A stretch of 64,000 nt of DNA from Selaginella moellendorffii (lineage: Eukaryota > Streptophyta > Lycopodiopsida > Selaginellales > Selaginellaceae): the NCBI RefSeq assembly GCF_000143415.4, contig NW_003314300.1, positions 360,385 through 424,384 of the forward strand, read 5' to 3'. Both the position numbers and the translations under genes were made by a program. Each line of letters starts with the position of its first letter. The first letter of the stretch is position 1. This document shows, one piece after another, positions 9,989-21,578 of the stretch. The notes below the pieces were generated by a model. The model had not been told where the DNA came from and ran no database searches. It worked only from the letters and a program-made list of their open reading frames with translations.

Positions 9989-10193
9989 GCTCAAGCATGC
10001 ACAAGAGATTCGGGAGTCTAGCTCTTCTCGCAAAATCAAGGAATTGCCACCGTGCGCGATGGTGGAGAGCTTGCTTGGAGGATGCTACACGCAAGGAGAC
10101 CAAGAGATGGCCTCCAAGATTGTGGGAAGAGCGCTAGAATCTCCCTCGGCGTACATGAAATGTTCCAACATTCGTCAGGTCCAGGTATCCTGA
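9989..10193 (+). pseudogene. PPR protein pseudogene, 3' portion after the insertion
   Basis: From 9990 a frame is open to TGA 10191-10193. It contains MVESLLGGCYTQGDQEMASK and ALESPSAYMKCSNI, which match the W-SLL-AC..hGD...A and P..aY...SNIY pattern of the PPR E region. It is therefore the missing C-terminus of the 7849-8897 pseudogene. If the 1.09 kb element is removed, the segment before it (ending DMIL) and this one join with normal PPR spacing. The end overlaps the 3' end of an opposite-strand exon (10175). Confidence 0.75.
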
Positions 10194-10452
10194 AACCAAT
10201 CCTCATCCAAGAAACGGCGCATGACATCTTTCAGCTCTGGATCTCCCCGGCCCTTGACCCGTGACTCCAAGCGATCATGCTTCTCGGCCAGCTGTTCACC
10301 AAGCTCCTCGATCTGGTGATCGACTTCACTGTCTGGAATCGCTATTCTCTGCCATTGATTGCAGAACTGTTGGAAACAGATTGGGAGACCGACGATGGAC
10401 ACGAGCGCTACAAGCAGCAGGGTATCGTCAAGAGTCAACAATTCCTAATCGC
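10175..10452 (-). CDS. Terminal exon of an unidentified gene (complete version)
   Basis: On the minus strand, an exon follows a plausible acceptor (GCGATTAG, exon from about 10452). It encodes ELLTLDDTLLLVALVSIVGLP, a hydrophobic probable membrane segment, then a charged tail (EELGEQLAEKHDRLESRVKG) and a stop at 10175. No upstream exons are recognisable. The inner part (to about 10312) is duplicated in the right arm at 27116-27244, but only this copy keeps the charged tail. I do not recognise the family. Confidence 0.4.
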
Positions 10453-10681
10453 AAGTCGTAGTTTTTTGGAATAGTCCCACGTTGTTGATAGCTCTGGAAC
10501 GAAGGCAAAATGAATTCAATTTACAGCACAGTTGCACTCGTCGTTAAATGCTTTGGGGCTTGAAGAAAGATTGAATTACTTTTGAAACTAAATTGAATAA
10601 AAACCGCTTTCTAAGGGTGGTTTATATTCATACCATATAGGGTGCAAGAAACATTTATTTCGTCGTTTATTTACCACCCAG

Positions 10682-13369
10682 TCAAGCACGAATGAAATCG
10701 TTTACCTGGACACTAATGGGGCTCCGTACATAATGGACGCCATCTGACCAAGTGATGGAGCCAAAAGCATAGTGCCCCACTGAACGAACTATTTGAGCAG
10801 CCTCAAACGTGATCTCATAAGACAGCTTTGTCACGGAACTGTTGAAATGGAGATTGTCCGGTTTGACTGTAACTCTGACGCTATGCGGCTCTTCCACGAT
10901 TGCCCTGTAACTTGAGTATGGTGTCCCTACGTTTGTGACAACTCTTTTCACTGTTTTGGTTCCCACCAGATTGGAGATTGTTATCGAGGGATAGTTCAGC
11001 TCAGTGGCTGCTAGAGTCTGAGACGAGCATTTGGAGTGTTCAATCTTGCAAATGCTGCCCAGACTGCAGCAGAAGAGAGCATAGTCTTGAGGAGTGGTAA
11101 CGTAAACAAGGCCTGGATCTGCTGCTTTGGTTGGATTGATGTGTCCTGCACCATATCCGAAGGGGTTGGAATAACTTAGTGTGAAACTATCAGTTATTAT
11201 ATCCCTTGTGTTGTCCATGTTCCAAGCTGCAACCGTGATACTTCAGGACAGAACTTGCAAAACCCACATACCTGTTGTCATAATTGCAGACTTGATTGCG
11301 GAGGGGCTCCAATCTGGATGCAAGGATTTAAGCAAAGCCGCAACACCGGAAACGTGAGGACAGGACATGGACGTGCCACTCATCGCTCCAAAACTCTTTG
11401 CTGAGCTGCTTGAATGGTTTTTTGGAGGAATAGCAGCGATTATGTCAACGCCAGGAGCAATGATATCAGGCTGCAATGCCGGTAATATATCAGATGTTTG
11501 AATTTGGAAACCAAATGACTCACAAACCTTTAGAATATCAGGAGAAATTGGGTTTGGTCCCCTGGCTGAGAAGGTTGCAACAGCAGGGGCTGGTCCAATC
11601 CCGGTCACAGTTTCAGGTGGATGGATATAGATCGTTGACGATCTGCAATTGGAGGTAGCCAAGTTCAAATGATGAAGATAAACAAGATCGATCTGGCTTA
11701 CTTCTCATGTGATCTGTGACCTAAGAGCTGCACACCGCATGCACTGGGAACTACAAATATAGGGAGCGACAAGGTTCCTGTTATCGATCTGGCTGTATCG
11801 GTGATTATAATTCCGGTGGCTCCAGCCTTTTCGATAGCATCCATGTCCACGGGAAGCTCGGCGCTGGAAGCAAAGCAAAGGACATACTTCCCTCTCAGGG
11901 TGGTACCATTCAATGTCGCTTCTGTACAATAGCTGCACAGAATTCACCTCATCAGAGAGATACTAGTGTCCGAATGTATGCATACCCATTCTCCCCAGAG
12001 GCAATTCCATGCAATCCAACTTTAGAACCGGTCCGGTGCTGTGATGGCGTTGCCTGTCCAAAAACTTCAAAAATGAAGGTTCATACAGCCATTTTGCAAA
12101 CCTGGCAAGAGGTAGCATTGTCGGGAAGAACGATCTTTGCATGGAAACCCCGGTCAATAGTGCTTGCTCCCACACTCAGAATCCAGGGAGCAGTGTTAAT
12201 GATTGTGGACGGATATGGTCCCGAATTGCCACCACTTGCCACAACTAAAATCCCATTCTGGACTGCATGAAATGCGGCAATTGCAATGCCATCCGTGTTG
12301 TAGTCGTACGTATTTTCCATGCCTGCAGAAATGGACAGGATGTCGACTCCGTCATAAATTGCGTAGTCGATTGCAGAAATAATGTCTGCTTCTAAGCTGC
12401 TACTCTCTTCATAGAATTTGTACATTGCAAGCCTGGCCATTGGTGCTCCACCACGAGCTATTCCGCTGCCAAATTCATCATCGCTGGCTCCGTAAACGAG
12501 CCTGCCTACAGCGGTCGACGATGTATGCGTGCCGTGAGAGTTTTTGTCCCTGGGTGATCTGTAATCCTCCACGCTAGGATCCACACTTTGGTCGAAATAT
12601 CGAGCTCCTATAAGTTTCCTGCATTCATGCAGTTAAAACACATGAAACGGCTATACTTCCAAGTTCCAAGCCACTCGGAGGTCCCAACAACGAACCTATT
12701 ACAGTTTGAAGCCGTGAAGTTCTCGCCTATTTGACATATTCCCTTCCATCTTGTGGGAACTGCTGGCATTGATTTGTCATTGAAACTCTCAGCTTCAGGC
12801 CATACACCTGCAGAAAAGTTCCGAAATTTGGTATCTGCTGCACACTAGAATGTGAAACTTAACAAACACCTGAATCCACAACCCCAACAATTACGTCCAC
12901 TCCGAAGCCAGATTCTTGCAAAATGCCTTTGGGCTTCATGACATCCAATCCAAGGAAGTCCCAGCTGTGAGTTGTATGCAGCTTCACCTTTTTGCTGCGG
13001 AACACAGACACAACTCCAGGCATCTCTGTTACAGAAGTATTAGCCTGAAAGCTGAGAGCACAGCCACTTACTGGACAAAGCTTTTGCATGCCCTGGATTC
13101 ATATCTGCTGCGAAACCGCTGAATCCATGCCGGTAGCTGTACAAGATAGCACTTTTTGCCAAATCTTCACTTCCCAACACACTAGCCAGCGTTTCGTGAT
13201 GGGATTTCGTTACCAGTTCGTGGTCTTCAATGGTTTTTTTCCCCATGTAGACTATATAAACCTACGATGGCACCAGTTAGCGCCGCTGTATACTCAATAA
13301 AATACTTACCTCTCCCATCGAGCACTGGATTTGAGCCAGAAGAATAAGAAAAGCGATTAGTGGTGCCAT
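10682..13369 (-). pseudogene. Subtilisin-like serine protease, left copy (frameshifted)
   Basis: Ten exons on the minus strand match the right-arm copy: 13310-13369, 13072-13261, 12870-13025, 12696-12807, 12102-12618, 11986-12053, 11702-11932, 11528-11642, 11272-11470, 10682-11227. All splice sites are kept, as is the catalytic tetrad: Asp in GVVDSGVWPE, His in SHGTHTSS, Asn in SGGNSGP, Ser in GTSMSCPH. The last exon has one extra base in an A-run at about 11220-11222 (GGAAACATGG against GGAACATGG on the right). The frame therefore ends about 12 codons later, giving a predicted 561-aa product without the fibronectin-III-like C-terminal domain. It may be a pseudogene, or a sequencing error in a homopolymer. 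Plant subtilases are secreted and self-processed. Confidence 0.85.
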
Positions 13370-13714
13370 TCTTCAGGAGTGCAATGCAATGGAAAATCTC
13401 TAGCTGCTTTCCGAGCATACCCGGGGTTTGATATAGAGGCGACACCAGTCAGCATTCTGATCAGATGTACTGTGTGGGCCTTCACGCGCTCAATTTTTCT
13501 TTAGTCGCGATGTTGATCTGGCTGGCCCATCCGACCACTAGTAGTGGACCCGCAAACAGCCAATGGGGTTGTGTGTAGTGCGGCCCCCCCCGTGAAAAGA
13601 AAATTCGAGAAGCACATTAGGCTTCGTCCATCGATGATCCTGCATGTAAAAACATTCTCTTTACAAAGAAAGTCGATGAACAAGAAATTAGCCAACCTTT
13701 TAAAAAGAACTTTA

Positions 13715-13849
<135 letters not shown>

Positions 13850-14524
13850 TCACTTCAACCCTGGAGCCTTTACTTTTGAGATACTTGTGGTGATTAGATC
13901 CATATGTATGCAAGCCTGAGGTGGTGAATCTGCTGTTTATGAGGCGGTATGTGGCACTGGCTTTAAACTTAGTGTGGTACTGGTATGAGTATGCTGATGC
14001 GAGAATGACGCCTAGAAATTCAGCCGCAAACAGACTCTACAATTAAGATATCAGGCCGAGGCAGGTTGCAAAGTGCTGAAAGACAGTTCTAGGACAAATA
14101 ATGCTGCTGCCAAGCAGGCCAGCATTTCATTGTTTCTACATCTTCACATCAAATGCCCGTCTAACTATCACTTAGTCAGATATCATCGTCGGGAGCACGC
14201 AGAAATGCGGCCACATAGCTCTTTTGAGATTTTAGGTGAAGTAAAAAAAATTCAAAAAACTATTACGTGCACGATGAAGTTGGCCATGCCCAGGGCCAGC
14301 GGCCCATTTGGAGGTACCCAGACGAGCACACTTAACTCTTGCCCGAATTTCACCTCTTTATACTGCTCTAGTATGTGGGCTCACCTGAAAACTAACCTGA
14401 AACAAAATGAAAGCAACAAACACGCGTTGACTGAAGAGGATTCTTTATATCATGAGATTTGTTTGACCAGTCTCACATTTTATGACGGAGGAAAACGGGT
14501 TAGCGATAATTTTCACTCACGCTG

Positions 14525-15215
14525 CTCGAACTTTCTTCACAACCAAGTCGCTACTAAAACCAGGAGCACTCCTCTTCACTCCACAGTGCCTCCTCCTGTG
14601 GATAGTCTTCTTGATTTTACTGCTGCAATTTTCCACGATCCAGGGATGCTCCAGCACACCATCCAGTGTCAACCTCTAGCTCGGCTCCACAGCCAGCATC
14701 CCGGGAATGTGGACAACCATCCGGGAATCCCTGGTTCACAACAACTCGATCTCCCTGGATTGCTTGTAGCCTTTCAGCAGCTCATATGCGATCACTCCCA
14801 GTACCCATATGTCAATGGCCAGCGTCCAGCTGTTCTCCGGCTTGAGATTCCGGTGGACGATGCTGCTGGTATGTATCCCCTTGAGCGCCTTCACCAGACG
14901 CTGGATGGTCTTGGCGGCCTCCTTCTCACCCAGCGGCCCTCCCTTGATCAATCGATGGCACAGACTAGGGCCGCACAGCTCCATCATCATGGTCCCGTAG
15001 CAAGCCCCGCCACTCCTCTCCCTCACGAAGCCCGCCAAAGAGACCAGCCGTGGAGCTTGGACATGAGCTAGAGCTCTCTCCCGGCCTCCCTCCCCAATTT
15101 AAACATAGCTCATGGCGCCCTTGAGCATCATCATCCTCGATGACGATACGGCACAATCGTCATCCTCGAACTCACTGTCGCACCATCACAGAGCTTCTCC
15201 TCTCGCATAAGCTTC
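14525..15215 (-). pseudogene. Protein-kinase-like gene, left copy (deleted)
   Basis: It is homologous to the right-arm gene 22290-23189 but damaged. The N-lobe has lost the glycine-rich loop segment. MELCGPSLCHRLIKGGPLGE and IVHRNLKPEN remain, and a deletion then joins PEN to an AIDIWVLGVIAYELL segment, removing the DFG and APE regions (about 175 bp missing). A stop follows at 14736, and decayed C-terminal sequence continues to about 14525. Both arms share HRN in place of the catalytic HRD, so that change predates the duplication. Confidence 0.85.
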
Positions 15216-15345
15216 CTTGATATGATAAAAAGGGGAGAAACTAACGATTATATGTCGACGGCTGGATGGCGTTTTGCTGACGGCTGAGATGTGATCGCCG
15301 TGTGCCTAGCCATGAATATTTTTTAAACAATTAGAATATTTTCTA

Positions 15346-15690
15346 TTACCCTGTCACCTTCTTGGACAAAGACAACATAGTTGTAAGTTGGGCTCACCTC
15401 CAAACATTTCTATATAAACTTCTACAAACATTTGATCTCATATTTCTTGGCAGAAAAACATCAAGGATTTAGAAGCATAAAACCCAAAATAGAGTGTTAT
15501 TTGAAAGTTGTAAACTTTTTAGTTGTGTGAACTTTATATTGTGACAAATCCTGATGGGAATATTTATTTTTGCATTGACTATTGCCTATTAAACAAAATA
15601 ATTATCTTGAATATATACCCTTTTCCTCACACTATTAATCTTCTAGATTGTTTAGGGAAAAATTGTTGGTTCGTAAAATTATATTTTGCT
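15346..15690. other. AT-rich spacer start, no gene seen
   Basis: Beyond the arm boundary the sequence becomes AT-rich. There is no credible ORF, RNA gene or clear repeat before the fossil polymerase that follows. Confidence 0.5.
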
Positions 15691-16640
15691 TTTGGATACT
15701 GATAAGTGCTAATGGCCAAGGAAAATATTCCCAAGACTTCTTTTTATATATTATTTGGTTTATACAAATTCTTGGTGATGCCATTTGATTTGAAAAATGC
15801 TTTAATTACTTTTTAATGGATGATGAATGAGGTTTTTTGCAATATGTTGGAGGTAACTATTAACTTTATAAATGATGTTTTGATCTATTTGGAGGGGATA
15901 TAGGCATACATTAGTGATGTTTGTAAAGTGTTGGATCACTTGCAGGAAGTTAATTTAAAGCTAAAGTAATTGAAGTGTATGTTTGTGTTCAAGGATACAA
16001 TTTATCTTGAGTACCATATTTCTCATTAAAGTTTGCAAGTTGATTTTAATAAATTTGTTACTCTAAAGTGTGTGAATAATATGCAATGCTTATTAGGCAA
16101 GGTGTAATCTCTCAGCCATTTCATTAATCATATTTCTAATCATATTGCATTATTGGGACCATTGTTGAAGTTGTCAATATTATCTTTCATGTGGTATATA
16201 GATTATGAGAGGGCATTTACAGATTTTAAAGAGTTGTTAATAATTTTTCCAGTTTTAGCATATCATAATTACACTAGATCTTTAGTTTTGCAGGTGGATG
16301 TTTTTTAGATAAATTTTGGAAGTGTGTTGATGTAAAAGAGCTCAAATATGTCTAATTAGCACCATCCCATTATATCAACTTTATGTTAGAACCAATGAAG
16401 ATGAATTACTATATAATAAAGGTGTATTTTACAATAGTGAGAAACTTCACACATATCTACATAGTTCTCAAACATTACTAAAAGATGATCATATTGTAGT
16501 TACTTTATTATTGAAGCAGAAGAACTTGATTGATTGTATTACTCAGTGGGCTTTGAAGTTTAAGATATATGATTTTGAAGTTGTTTATCGCCAAAGGAGT
16601 TTTATATTTAATGTTAACACCTTTTCTCGAGCTCCTTTTC
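15690..16640 (+). pseudogene. pol: Fossil Ty3/gypsy RT-RNase H, strongly AT-shifted
   Basis: A discontinuous translation is still readable: FGLYKFLVMPFDLKNALITF (RT, about 15752-15811), then a region equivalent to the YxDD strand (FINDVLIYLEG, about 15865), then LGKV..LSHFINH and LGPLLK typical of the RT connection. The RNase H end is QWALKFKIYDFEVVYRQRSF (about 16544-16603), ending FSRAPF. There are many stops, and G+C is far lower than in the element at 1-7.7 kb. Loss of C by CpG/CHG deamination explains the composition. It is a very old insertion lying in the inverted-repeat spacer. Confidence 0.75.
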
Positions 16641-17700
16641 TTTCTTCATTCTCTTCTCATGTTTTTTATAAACCTATTGTTCAAGCATTTGTGTATTTTA
16701 TGAATAAAGATTTTATGCTGTTATCAGTTGTTATATTTGATGTTCAGTGTTCACAATGTATGGAGCAAAATTTACCTTCTCTTGACAAGGTTTATAAGGC
16801 TCAAAAAATAAACATAAGATTAATCTTATTACAACCATTAGATGGTAAAATAAATAGAATATGCTAAAAAGTGTTTAGGAAAGTTTATAAATTATAAATA
16901 TGTTTATATATATTATAAATACAAGATTAATCAAATGAATAACAACCATTTACTCCTACAATTTTGCTTAAGCATACCAAAAATTTACTGGATGCAACAA
17001 TGTTTGGTTACTTAATAATAGTGGTTATTATTTATTAATCTTATTGATTATATGAAATCTTGAAAAGTGTTTAGAAAAGTTTGTAAATTATAAATACAAA
17101 ATTAATCTAATAACTGTTAGATGGTTAGAATATTATATTTTAGGTACATCCACTCTTCCTTTATAAGTTTGCATAAGCAAACCAAAAATAATTTTTAAAA
17201 ATGTTTTTCACATAAATTAAAATAATTTTCTGCATAGCAATGCTTAGTACTTATTTAGTATTTTTTAATAACCCAATTGATCAATAATTATAAACATGTT
17301 TATAATTTATAAATCAGGATTAATCTTATTGCATATTAATCATTAGATAATGGAATAAAAAGAATATACTAGGAAGTCTTTAGGAAAGTTTATAGATTAT
17401 AAATATATTTATAAATTATAAATACAATATTAATCTAAATAAATAACAACAATTAGATGATTGAATATTCTTAAAATATTCAAGTATATTTTAAATATAT
17501 TCAATCCCCTTATCAGTTTTGTTTAAACAAACCAATTATATAGCCTATAGTTTTTGATAATTTTTTATGTGAAGAAGTTTCTTCGGTACTTGCTAGGATC
17601 CGGGAGGTGGATGTATACGTAACGTATCGATTTTAAGGTGTCCAGGTTCATTGTACCCAGGCTGAGCAATCTAAAGGCTAGGGTTTTAGCATAAGGAATG
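16640..17700. other. AT-rich noncoding region
   Basis: Low-complexity AT-rich DNA with internally similar phrases (TTTAGGAAAGTTTATAAATTATAAATA-like, recurring near 16870, 17060 and 17380). These suggest decayed copies of one short repeat. No gene is recognisable. The GC content rises sharply at about 17580, where the translocator promoter begins. Confidence 0.5.
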
Positions 17701-17712
17701 TAGCAGCGCGTC

Positions 17713-19462
17713 ATGGATCGATGCTGCGCTCATCTGCGTCTCAGATGCTTCCCGATCAGCAAAGAATCGCCGCTCCAATTCCATCGCCCTGCTCTTCTTG
17801 TGCGCCTCGCGGCTGGAAAATCTGTTATTCCGGGCCCTGGATTAACAGATTTTCCAGGCAAGAAATCCTCACTTCGTCTCGTTTGCAGCAGAGCGGCAGC
17901 GGCGGCTGCGGAGGAGCGCGATCACAACAGGTAATGTGGATTTGGGGGCCAATTCGTTTAGAGATCTTGAGTTCTTGTTGCCAGTGGTGCGTCGAGCTTT
18001 CTGGACCAATACCCGGCGCTCACAACCGGGTCGCTCTTCCTATCTTGGTAAGAAGAAAAGATAAGAGATTTTTGTTTTCTTCCCTAGCTCCAAATCAAAG
18101 GATCGCACAGGTCTCTGTTAAATGCGGTTTTTAATGTCTTGAACAAGCAGGTGTTTCACTACTTTCCATATCCATGGTAACTTCCTCTTCTTCTTCGTCT
18201 TGTTTAGTCTAAATCTTTTTCCTCACCTTGAACAGTACCATGTCCGTGATTCATCTGGCGGTGGGAGTTACATACTGCAGCGTTTGCTGGGCATTTGGAA
18301 TGCCAAAACGTGTCGTAAGTTTTCGATTTTTTCGCCAGACTACCTATCCTGATTTGATTGGTTCCAGCCATTGAGCAAGGAACTGATGAGATTGCTTCTG
18401 CCAGTTTCGTTTTGTCACGCGCTGGGACACATCATGACCAACATTTCCTCATCCACCGTCGCCGTTTCCTTCACACACACGGTCAAAGGTTTTGTGGTTT
18501 TGCTTTTAGTTTGTGGAGATTGACAGGATTACTCGTGTTTGCTGCTGGCAGCGCTGGAGCCTTTCTTCAACGCATCTGCGTCACAGTTTCTTCTGGGACA
18601 ATCAGTTCCTTTCGCCCTCTGGCTTAGCTTGATACCTGTAGTCGCTGGTAAATATATGCTCTAGATTTGTAAACCTCTTGCGTTCTCAAGCTTGGTCCTT
18701 CAGGGGTTTCTCTAGCATCACTCACAGAGGTTTCATTTAACTGGAAAGGATTTCTCAGTGCCATGACGTCTAACGCCGCATACACATACCGAAACATTGT
18801 TTCCAAGGAGGCTATGGTACAAAGCATTTCTTCATATCTGATGACGCTCTTTCTTGTCCTGTCCAGGCAACAATTGACAGCACTAATCTTTACGCTTACA
18901 TATCTTTGATTTCGCTCTTCATGTGCATTCCACCAGCATTACTGGTAAGTAGCATTCATTTAATCCGCAAGCTTTTAGTAGATCAATGCTTTTTATCTAC
19001 AGATAGAAGGTCCGAGCCTTGTCAAGCACGGGCTTGCTACCTCAGTTGCAAAAGTAGGCATTCGAAAGTTCGTAGCAGATCTAATCGTGGTGGGAGTTTT
19101 CTATCATCTGTACAATCAGGTTCGTTCTTTCTCTTCGATAAAGCACGATGCCAGATATTTCTTGCACGTCTATCAGGTTGGCAACAACACTCTGGAACGA
19201 GTAGCGCCTCTGTCACACGCAGTAGGCAACGTACTAAAGCGAGTCGTAGTCATCGTATTCTCTATACTTGTTTTTGGTAAGCCTTTCGAGTGATTAGATT
19301 GATGATGCGAGTGACTTTCTTTCTGTCTCTGTAGGAAATCGAATTACAAAACAAACTGCTGTAGGCACGACGATGGCAATCGGTGGAGTTGCCTTCTACT
19401 CTTTTGCTAAAGCCAAACTAGACGAGATGAAACAACGAGCTCTTTTGAATCAAAAGCATTAG
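17713..19462 (+). CDS. TPT: Plastid triose-phosphate/phosphate translocator
   Basis: Eleven exons give 392 aa: 17713-17930, 17985-18047, 18111-18176, 18236-18314, 18368-18488, 18552-18647, 18704-18816, 18867-18944, 19003-19119, 19177-19276, 19335-19462. All have GT..AG introns of about 46-63 bp and phases that close. The protein exchanges triose phosphate for phosphate across the inner plastid envelope. Residues 1-75 are Ser/Arg/Ala-rich, a chloroplast transit peptide. The membrane core has [72 protein letters not shown] and [19 protein letters not shown], which match the TPT branch better than the GPT or PPT branches (from memory). It is intact and is the only intact gene in the inverted-repeat spacer. 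Confidence 0.95.
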
Positions 19463-19519
19463 TTTTGGATTTGGTCTACCCGCCTCGATTGCACCACCAT
19501 GCAATTGACATGCTAGGCT

Positions 19520-19945
19520 GAGAACATCGTGGACTGGAAAGCTATCTTCTTTGACCAAACTGGACTCCAGTCAAGAAAGGCTAACCTTGTGTCTGGCTTC
19601 ATCCACCTCCTCGCTGCTGATGGACTGCAAACTTGAAGCCCCAAGAGAAGACGTTTTTGTCGGCGATGGCATCGAATGCTCGTGTGCTTGCCATACATGT
19701 CCACCAGAGGATTGCCGATACTGGTGGAGTGGCGGCCATGGAATCGCAGCTGCGCTTGCATGCATCCCATATTTCGACACAAGGGCCCCAAACTCCTCCG
19801 CATCGATCGCAATGCCCGTGCTCCTGGACGCAAGGCGCTGGATCTCTTCCATCGAATACTGGAGCTGGACGACTTGGTCCACTCCACCGCGCTCCAATCC
19901 AATCGCTCGAGGACGGGCGCGGTCCACAAGTGGACCAGATCATTG
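19520..19945 (-). pseudogene. PPR pseudogene fragment
   Basis: Minus-strand readings in several frames carry PPR phrases: ALVSKYGMHASAA, NPLVDMYGKH, and DAIADKNVFSWG (compare 'vFdaIadkNvfSWn'). Frame changes occur every 30-60 codons. A similar phrase recurs at 22010-22060 (GAAGACGTTCTTGTCGGCG against GAAGACGTTTTTGTCGGCG here), so both come from one PPR family. No intact frame remains. Confidence 0.6.
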
Positions 19946-19999
19946 AGCCATGAGAGCTGGCGCTGGATGCTTCTAACTTAGATATTTAATTCAAAACAT

Positions 20000-20486
20000 C
20001 TACCAGCGATTTTGCCGACGCTCCACAGGGAGGAGCACCGCCAATCCAATGAATCTAGTAAAGCGCAACATTGATAGCGATGGAAATGAAAAAGTGTCTT
20101 GAGGGATCACTTGATCCTCATTTCTATCGCATCCTGAGGAGCTGATCTTGCTGATCTCTACCACGGCGTCTTGTTCCACATACACACATGGGACACTGTA
20201 CAAAGCACCTTCGTGCCTCTCTATCTTGATTCTTGATCCACCGCCCGCGATTCCCACTTCGAACTTCACGCGTGAAGGAATGAGAGATCTCAAGCTCGAG
20301 TCTGCAAATCAACTCAAAACGATAAGAACCCAGAAAGATAACAAAGAGCATCTGCGCTCTACCTTGGTCTACATGGCGACCACAAGCTTGGAAGGAGCCA
20401 TTTCTATGGTAAACAAGAGAAAGAATGAGAAAAACGAAGGGGCAAGCTCCCATTGATAAAGGCCGAGGGATCACATACTCACACAA
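20000..20486 (-). CDS. Unidentified reading frame, possible two-exon fragment
   Basis: The minus-strand frame VKFEVGIAGGGSRIKIERHE (about 20200-20262) and onward (VPCVYVEQDAVVEISK) looks protein-like in composition. It is preceded by a plausible acceptor at about 20300. An upstream exon ending near 20366 would join in frame. I do not recognise a family, and start and end are uncertain. It lies between two PPR relics, so it may itself be debris. Confidence 0.2.
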
Positions 20487-20639
20487 AGGCTGGCACGGAC
20501 TTTGAAAAATGCAAGGTGTTGTTCACTGAGTGGCCAAGAGATGACGTTGATAACCATAGTAGCACCACCATTTAGTTCACTCGATAAAATATGTTAGTGT
20601 GGAATCGAGGACATGGTTGATCAGGAGAAAAAAGATGGC

Positions 20640-21300
20640 AGATAATATCATTAGACGCGAGCAACGTGGGCTCGCAGCAATCCTTATTTGCTCGAACATT
20701 GCGTTCTGGTAAAGGTGACGTTCGTGGGACAGCCGCATTCGCTGGTACAAGTCAAAGGCGAGGTCGCCGTAGCCATTGACGGAGTACGCAGCGATCAAGC
20801 TGTTCCAGGATACAACATCCTTGCGTGGCATTGTCCCGAAAGTTGTCCTGGCGTCGCCCAAGCTCGCGCACCTGGCTGACGAGGGCGTTCCGGATTTGAG
20901 CTCCGTTCTCTCGGCTGCCGCTCGTCGCAAAGCTCTCTTCGACATTGGAGTGGATCAGCCTCGTGGTGTGCAAGTCGACTGGTCCCGTGCAAGCGTTCAT
21001 GATCGAGAGAGGCAACGTCGTTTGCCCTCGAGCCCCATTCTCTGGTAGAGCTGAAGCGATTCCGAATTGAGACCTGATGGCGTTCCAAAGATCACGTCGC
21101 ACGATTCTTTGAACACGCTCCTGGCGGTGGTAAGCTGGCCTCCGTTTCCATAGATGCTCACCAAAGAGTTGCAAACAACAGTGTCAGAGGACACTCGAAG
21201 GCCCCTAGAGCTCCAGAGAGCTTCCATGAAGCCCGAGAAAGACGCATAGGCGACGATGAGAGTGTTCCGGGAGATCACGTCGGGCTGGTCCGGGACACCA
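20640..21300 (-). pseudogene. PPR pseudogene fragment
   Basis: Minus-strand PPR motifs appear in three alternating frames: ISRNTLIVAYASFSGFMEAL, SDTVVCNSLVSIYGNGGQ, then GDARTTFGTMPRKDVVSWNS and LIAAYSVNGYGDLAFDLYQR. They are collinear, but frameshifts and missing segments intervene. This is a decayed PLS-class gene; function is lost. Confidence 0.75.
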
Positions 21301-21578
21301 CTGATTCAAGTGAAGTCATATCCTAGATAAAAGAGCCTGTAATGTAATGCAATGTCTCTTTGTATTGCCAGTAGACAAGTATATTATGTGGGTGTTGGAG
21401 GAGCTGAGGTGGAGTCTAAGTTAAGAGTCCCTGTCTGGTGCAGGTGGGCGACTGCTCTGCATATGCTTGCTTGCTTTGCTTGCCACCACAATGAGCATTG
21501 TGGTTGAAATAGTTATAAATTTAAACCTTTGATCTTTTTCAAGAGATATTTTGAGAAACAGAAAAATCTGGTGACCTG

